NCBI RefSeq assembly: GCF_004005495.1
Contig: NZ_RZYA01000024.1
Location: forward strand, 78,329-142,328
Source of the DNA: Streptomyces antnestii
Lineage (GTDB): Bacteria > Actinomycetota > Actinomycetes > Streptomycetales > Streptomycetaceae
Direction of reading: 5' to 3'
DNA length: 64,000 bases
The position numbers and the translations under genes were made by a program. The notes under the pieces were generated by a model that was given only the letters and a program-made list of their open reading frames with translations, made no database searches and had not been told where the DNA came from. Of the stretch, positions 60,228 through 64,000 are shown piece after piece. How positions within the stretch are numbered: the first letter of the stretch is position 1; every line of letters starts with the position of its first letter.

Positions 60228-60285
60228 CGCCCGCCCCAGCCGCTTACGGGACCCACAAAAAACCTACTCTGACCTGCGCATATAC

Positions 60286-60321
60286 GACTGCCCCGGCACC
60301 GCTTGCGGTGCCGGGGCAGTC
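60286..60321. terminator. Bidirectional terminator
   Basis: GACTGCCCCGGCACCGC (60286-60302) pairs perfectly with GCGGTGCCGGGGCAGTC (60305-60321). It lies between the rightward O-methyltransferase and the leftward DUF3117 gene and can serve both. Confidence 0.88.
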
Positions 60322-60343
60322 GACAGGTATGGTCGCTTCCGCG

Positions 60344-60511
60344 TCAGCCGACGACCTTCTTGAGGGCATCGCCGAGTGCATCGGCCTCGTCCGGAGTCAG
60401 CTCGACGACAAGCCGACCGCCGCCTTCGAGCGGAACGCGCATGACGATGCCCCGCCCCTCCTTGGTCACCTCGAGCGGGCCGTCGCCCGTCCGCGGCTTC
60501 ATGGCCGCCAT
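60344..60511 (-). CDS. DUF3117 protein
   Basis: This 55-residue protein belongs to a very conserved actinobacterial family: MAAMKPRTGDGPLEVTKEGR at the start, then IVMRVPLEGGGRLVVELTPD and a helical end EADALGDALKKVVG. Rv1211 is the mycobacterial relative. ATG 60511 is preceded by GGAAGGGG. No function is known for the family. Confidence 0.88.
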   Translation of the reverse strand: MAAMKPRTGDGPLEVTKEGRGIVMRVPLEGGGRLVVELTPDEADALGDALKKVVG

Positions 60512-60823
60512 GCTCGTTCCCCTTCCTGAAACCAGCTCATCGCAGCCGACAACCCAGGTGTCACCGGCATCGAACACATTGCTTCTTGGCCATTATCCCG
60601 CATCGCGGGACCCGATGACCAACTTCGGTCCGCATCGCTTGCACAACCCGCTTGAGCAAAACCACTCAATTCGGCGATGTGGCTGCGATACTGCGCCGCC
60701 TTCACGACCCCTCAGGGACGTATTTCTTTGACGCAGGTCACATGCGTGGCCCCCGCCTCGGACCGTGATCTCCGTCATGCTGGGCACTGACGACGACGGA
60801 GCCGTACGAGTTGGAGGGGATCC
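60512..60823. other. Divergent promoter region
   Basis: About 310 bp lie between the starts of the DUF3117 and enoyl-CoA hydratase genes. The stretch is A+T-richer than its surroundings around 60570-60680. It has no credible gene and presumably contains promoters for both. Confidence 0.45.
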
Positions 60824-61627
60824 ATGGCCGACAGCGTTCTCTACGAGGTGAGCGACGGGCTCGCGACCATCACGCTGAACCGCCCCGAGGCGATGAACGC
60901 GATGAACACGGAGTCCAAGGTCGCCTTCCGGGACGCGGCGCGGGCGGCCGCGGCGGACGGTGCGGTACGGGCCGTGCTGCTCACCGCCGCCGGCGACCGG
61001 GCGTTCTGCGTCGGCCAGGATCTGAAGGAACACGTCGGCTCCCTGATGGCCGACCGTGAGGCCGGCACCGGCAACACCATGAGCACCGTGCGCGAGCACT
61101 ACAACCCGATCCTGCGGGCCCTGACGCAGATGCCCAAGCCCGTCGTGGCCGCGGTCAACGGCGTGGCCGCGGGGGCCGGCTTCGGCTTCGCGCTCGCCGC
61201 CGACTACCGGATCGTCGCGGACTCGGCGTCCTTCAACACCTCGTTCGCGGGTGTCGCGCTGACCGCCGACTCGGGCGTCTCCTGGACGCTGCCGCGCGTC
61301 GTGGGCCCCGGGCGCGCCGCCGACCTGCTGCTGTTCCCGCGCTCGGTGAAGGCGCAGGAGGCGTACGAGCTGGGGATCGCGAACCGGGTCGTGCCCGCGG
61401 CCGAACTGGCGGAGGAGGCGCGGAAGCTGGCGCGTTCGCTGGCCGAGGGCCCGACGCTCGCGTACGCGGCCCTGAAGGAGTCGCTGGCCTTCGCGGCGGG
61501 TCACACGCTGGACGAGTCCCTCGACAAGGAGGACGAACTCCAGGCACGGGCGGGCGCGTCGGAGGACCACGCGATCGCGGTGCAGGCGTTCATCGCCAAG
61601 GAGAAGCCGAAGTACCTGGGCCGGTAG
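60824..61627 (+). CDS. Enoyl-CoA hydratase/isomerase family protein
   Basis: This 267-residue crotonase-fold enzyme acts on acyl-CoA. Oxyanion-hole segments are AFCVGQDLKEHVG and VNGVAAGAGFGFALAADYRI; FNTSFAGVALTADSGVSW carries the second active-site region. At that place hydratases usually have Glu; here the residue is Asp in TADSGV, as in PaaG-like isomerases. ATG 60824 has GGAGG 6 nt upstream. Specific substrate unknown; phenylacetate or fatty acid breakdown are options. The last codons form the first unit of a tandem repeat that continues past the stop. Confidence 0.88.
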   Translation: MADSVLYEVSDGLATITLNRPEAMNAMNTESKVAFRDAARAAAADGAVRAVLLTAAGDRAFCVGQDLKEHVGSLMADREAGTGNTMSTVREHYNPILRALTQMPKPVVAAVNGVAAGAGFGFALAADYRIVADSASFNTSFAGVALTADSGVSWTLPRVVGPGRAADLLLFPRSVKAQEAYELGIANRVVPAAELAEEARKLARSLAEGPTLAYAALKESLAFAAGHTLDESLDKEDELQARAGASEDHAIAVQAFIAKEKPKYLGR

Positions 61628-61688
61628 GTGAAGTTCCTGGGCCAGGAGGTGCAGTATCTGGGCCAGTAGGAGAAGTACCTGGGCCGGT
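61610..61688 (+). repeat. 21-bp tandem repeat across the stop codon of the hydratase gene
   Basis: Units start at 61610, 61631, 61652 and 61673. The first encodes the hydratase end KYLGR plus stop; the fourth begins with the identical AAGTACCTGGGCCGGT. Units 2 and 3 diverge slightly and include another stop. Confidence 0.85.
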
Positions 61689-61727
61689 CGCCGTGTGTGG
61701 GGCCCGGGGCGCGCCTGAGGCCCGTTC

Positions 61728-62366
61728 TCAGCGCTCCCGGGCGACGCAGTCCACCAGATGGTCGTTGACCAGGCCGCAGGCCTGCATCAGGGCGTAGGCG
61801 GTGGTCGGGCCGACGAAGCGCAAGCCCTCTTTCTTGAGCGCCTTGGACAGGGCCGTCGACTCGTCCGTGATCGCGGGTACGTCGCCGAGGACGCGCGGCG
61901 CGGGGCGGCCCGCCGGGTCCGGGGCGTGCGACCAGATGAGGGAGTCGAGCTCGCCCTCGGGCCAGTCGGCGAGCACGCGCGCGTTGACCAGGGTCGCGTC
62001 GATCTTGGCGCGGTTGCGGATGATGCCCGGGTCGGCGAGGAGCCGCTCGCGGTCGGTGTCCGTGAACGCGGCCACGTCGGAGATCTTGAAGCCGGCGAAC
62101 GCGGCGCGGAAGCCCTCGCGGCGGCGCAGGATCGTGATCCAGGACAGGCCCGACTGGAACGCCTCCAGGGAGACCCGCTCGAACAGCGCGTCGTCGCCGT
62201 GGACGGGCCGGCCCCACTCCTCGTCGTGGTACGCCACGTATTCCTCGGCGGACAGGCCCCACGGGCAGCGCAGCGCCCCGTCGGGGCCGGGCACGGCGCC
62301 ACCGGCGATCACGGCGCTCGCGTCGTTCACCGGGCTCTCGGCGCTCGCGGTGCTCTCGGCGCTCAC
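61728..62366 (-). CDS. tag: DNA-3-methyladenine glycosylase I
   Basis: This 212-residue base-excision repair enzyme removes 3-methyladenine. Hallmarks: CPWGLSAEEYVAYHDEEWG near the start, LFERVSLEAFQSGLSWITIL, then IIRNRAKIDATLVNA and a C-terminal RFVGPTTAYALMQACGLVNDH. The zinc ligands Cys and His of Tag appear as C in RCPW and H/C in LVNDHLVDC. The first 30 residues are an Ala/Ser-rich extension with SAES repeats. GTG start overlaps the stop of the DivIVA-domain gene. Rv1210 (tagA) has the same neighbours. Confidence 0.92.
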   Translation of the reverse strand: MSAESTASAESPVNDASAVIAGGAVPGPDGALRCPWGLSAEEYVAYHDEEWGRPVHGDDALFERVSLEAFQSGLSWITILRRREGFRAAFAGFKISDVAAFTDTDRERLLADPGIIRNRAKIDATLVNARVLADWPEGELDSLIWSHAPDPAGRPAPRVLGDVPAITDESTALSKALKKEGLRFVGPTTAYALMQACGLVNDHLVDCVARER

Positions 62367-62782
62367 TGGCCCTCCTCCCCGCGGTGCCGTCCGAACGCGG
62401 GTCCTTCGTGATGTCTTTCGTGAGGTCCTTCGTGAAGTCCTTCGTGAGGTCCTTCGTGATGTCCCTCGTGGCGGGGCTGCGCCCGCGCGCCTGACAGGGC
62501 GGTCTCCAGGTCGGCGATCCGCCGGTCCCGCTCGGCGAGCTCGGCGCCGAGCCGCCCGAGGGCGTCGTCCACCTCCGCCATGCGGTAGCCGCGCAGCGCG
62601 ACGGGCAGTCGCAGGGCCTCGATGTCGGCGCGGCCGACGGGCCGGTCCTGGGGCAGCGGGTCGGCGAACTGCTCGGCCGGCGCCTCCGGGAGTGTCCCGC
62701 TCTCGCCGCCGCCGAGCACGGCGAGGGTCACCGCGCCGACGACCACGACGAGCGCGACGACCAGAAACAAGAACATGACCAT
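62363..62782 (-). CDS. DivIVA-domain membrane protein with a His-rich tail
   Basis: The protein has 139 residues. One N-terminal span (FLFLVVALVVVVGAVTLAVL) is followed by a DivIVA-type motif (LPVALRGYRMAEVDDALGRL) and a short coiled coil (LGAELAERDRRIADLETAL). The C-terminus consists of HEGP/HEGL repeats with about nine His. The combination suggests a small division- or envelope-associated protein. Rv1209 occupies the same place in mycobacteria. ATG 62782 is chosen; a second ATG lies two codons in. It overlaps tag by four bases. Confidence 0.82.
   Translation of the reverse strand: MVMFLFLVVALVVVVGAVTLAVLGGGESGTLPEAPAEQFADPLPQDRPVGRADIEALRLPVALRGYRMAEVDDALGRLGAELAERDRRIADLETALSGARAQPRHEGHHEGPHEGLHEGPHERHHEGPAFGRHRGEEGQ
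62403..62474 (-). repeat. 12-bp repeats encoding the His-rich tail
   Basis: On the plus strand, units of CTTCGTGAGGTC and close variants recur about six times, encoding HEGP-like tetrapeptides on the minus strand. The unit is a multiple of three. Confidence 0.85.
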
Positions 62783-62934
62783 CTTCGCTGTCCCCTGGCT
62801 CGAAGCCCGGATCCGGTCCCGATTCCCGGTCCGGAAACTGTCTGCTCCGATCGTGCCATGCGGGTGTGACAGTTAAGGTCGCAGGCGACCGGTCGACCAG
62901 GTTTCACGTACAGCCGCAAGGAGAGTCACAGGGG

Positions 62935-63795
62935 ATGCTCAGGCTTGGCCCGCGCGAGTTCGGCGCACACGAGCCGGTGATCATGGCGATCGTGAACCGG
63001 ACCCCCGACTCGTTCTACGACCAGGGTTCGACCTTCCAGGACGAGCCGGCCCTCACCCGCGTCGAACAGGCCGTGGCGGAGGGCGCCGCGATCATCGACA
63101 TCGGCGGGGTCAAGGCGGGTCCGGGGGCTGAGGTGAGCGCGCAGGAGGAGGCGCGCCGCACGGTCGGCTTCGTCGCCGAGGTGCGCCGCCGTTTCCCGGA
63201 CGTCGTGATCAGTGTCGACACCTGGCGGCACGACGTCGGCGAGGCGGTCTGCGAGGCGGGCGCCGACGTCCTCAACGACGCGTGGGGCGGCGTCGACCCG
63301 AAGCTCGCGGAGGTCGCGGCGCGTTACGGGAAGGGCCTCGTGTGCACGCACGCAGGCGGCGCCGAGCCGCGGACGCGTCCGCACCGGGTGACGTACGACG
63401 ACGTGATGGCGGACATCCTCGACGTGACGGTGGGGCTCGCCGAGCGGGCCGTGGCCCTGGGTGTGCCGCGCGAGTCGGTGCTCATCGATCCGGGGCACGA
63501 CTTCGGCAAGAACACCCGGCACAGCCTGGAGGCGACGCGCAGGCTGGGCGAGATGGTGGAGACGGGCTGGCCGGTCCTGGTCTCCCTGTCGAACAAGGAC
63601 TTCGTCGGCGAGACGCTCGACAAGCCGGTCAAGGAACGGGTGATCGGGACGCTGGCGACGACGGCGGTGTCGGCGTGGCTGGGTGCGCAGGTGTACCGGG
63701 TCCACGAGGTCGCCGAAACGCGTCAGGTGCTCGACATGGTGGCGACGATCGCCGGCCACCGGCCCCCGGCGGTCGCCCGCCGCGGACTGGCCTGA
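62935..63795 (+). CDS. folP2: FolP2-like dihydropteroate synthase homologue
   Basis: The protein has 286 residues with a TIM-barrel fold. Family segments are IMAIVNRTPDSFYD, IIDIGG, VISVDTWR, VLNDAWGG, VLIDPGHDFGKNT, the late SLSNKDF and YRVHEV. Two parts differ from active DHPS: the pterin/pABA loop usually GGESTRPG reads GGVKAGPG, and the SRK motif reads SNK. This fits the second DHPS homologue of mycobacteria (Rv1207), for which DHPS activity was not supported. ATG 62935 has AAGGAG 10 nt upstream; GTG 62866 is a longer alternative. It is divergent from the DivIVA-domain gene. Confidence 0.87.
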   Translation: MLRLGPREFGAHEPVIMAIVNRTPDSFYDQGSTFQDEPALTRVEQAVAEGAAIIDIGGVKAGPGAEVSAQEEARRTVGFVAEVRRRFPDVVISVDTWRHDVGEAVCEAGADVLNDAWGGVDPKLAEVAARYGKGLVCTHAGGAEPRTRPHRVTYDDVMADILDVTVGLAERAVALGVPRESVLIDPGHDFGKNTRHSLEATRRLGEMVETGWPVLVSLSNKDFVGETLDKPVKERVIGTLATTAVSAWLGAQVYRVHEVAETRQVLDMVATIAGHRPPAVARRGLA

Positions 63796-64000
63796 CGCCT
63801 CCCACACACACCCGAGGCCGGAGGTCGACGCAGCCGCCCCCGAAGCCGGTGAGGCCGCCCACGGCCGAGCAGTGCCAGGGCGGCCCGAAGAAGGGGCCGC
63901 GGCAGGTGCTCGACATGGTGGCCACCATCGTCGGCCACCGGCCACCCGCGGTCGCCCGCCGCGGACTGGCCTAACGCCCGCACCCACCCGAGGCCGGAGG
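63724..64000 (+). repeat. Direct repeat of the folP2 3' end
   Basis: About 100 bp starting at 63724 (codons for the last 23 or so residues of FolP2 plus the following spacer) recur from 63903 to the window end, offset 179 bp. A few substitutions separate the copies. The repeat may continue beyond the window. Confidence 0.88.
63903..63974 (+). pseudogene. Duplicated C-terminal fragment of folP2
   Basis: This piece reads QVLDMVATIVGHRPPAVARR and two more residues before a TAA stop. It equals the end of FolP2 except for Ala to Val. It has no start codon context and is a remnant of tandem duplication. Confidence 0.8.

Overview
The window is very G+C-rich, densely coded and full of GTG starts, and its genes are typical of a Streptomyces chromosome core. 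Examples are mycoredoxin, MoeZ, an AdnA/AdnB-type helicase-nuclease pair, actinobacteria-specific DUF3107, DUF3117 and DUF3152 proteins, SlpD/E-like lipoprotein proteases, and a SigE/anti-sigma/HtrA/TatB cluster. No rRNA, tRNA, CRISPR array or insertion sequence was recognised. From memory, the gene order in two blocks resembles two separate Mycobacterium tuberculosis neighbourhoods, about Rv3198c-Rv3211 for 1-39.6 kb and about Rv1207-Rv1239c for 47-64 kb. These blocks are joined here through 40-46.9 kb.

Layout. 1-12.3 kb: DNA repair and redox genes (uvrD2 cut by the window edge, mrx1, nudC, an M20 dipeptidase, adnB, adnA, an alkyltransferase-like protein). 12.5-18.9 kb: a large pseudokinase/flippase-like membrane protein and two tandem lipoprotein tripeptidyl-peptidase paralogues. 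19.0-20.3 kb: moeZ. 20.3-25.7 kb: a leftward set of overlapping genes (PelF-like glycosyltransferase, membrane protein, a 33-residue ORF, sugar-nucleotide epimerase, spherulin-4/GH135-like hydrolase) that looks like an exopolysaccharide locus related to Pel. 25.9-31.5 kb: a complete Opp/Dpp-type ABC transporter preceded by a 30-codon leader peptide ending in Cys-Cys. 31.6-39.6 kb: DUF3152 protein, hydrolase, TetR regulator, DUF3107, ferritin-like protein and a DEAD-box RNA helicase with a long repetitive basic tail. 40.1-46.9 kb: hydrolase, NYN nuclease, a 50-residue protein, MarC, PHP phosphoesterase, a zinc-ribbon-like protein, an MFS transporter and a SUFU-domain protein. 47-52.2 kb: CorA, an MgtE-like cytosolic protein and DUF1003, probably linked to Mg2+ handling. 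52.2-64 kb: Mrp ATPase, TatB, HtrA, anti-sigma factor, ECF sigma factor, O-methyltransferase, DUF3117, enoyl-CoA hydratase, 3-methyladenine glycosylase, DivIVA-domain protein and a FolP2-like protein.

Regulation visible in the DNA. Three promoters match the SigR (thiol-oxidative stress) pattern GGAAT-N18-GTT exactly: before mrx1, before moeZ and before the 50-residue ORF at 42.2 kb. A related GGAAC-N18-GTT site precedes the ECF sigma gene, suggesting autoregulation. The ABC transporter leader has a consensus-like promoter placed so that its mRNA would start at the ATG. Several strong hairpin terminators separate the units.

The most notable features are the Cys-Cys leader before the transporter, the SigR-type promoter on an uncharacterised 50-residue gene, the Pel-like locus with its small ORF, the probable ATT start of the O-methyltransferase gene, and many young-looking tandem repeats inside or just behind genes (adnA, the RNA helicase, the enoyl-CoA hydratase, corA and folP2).
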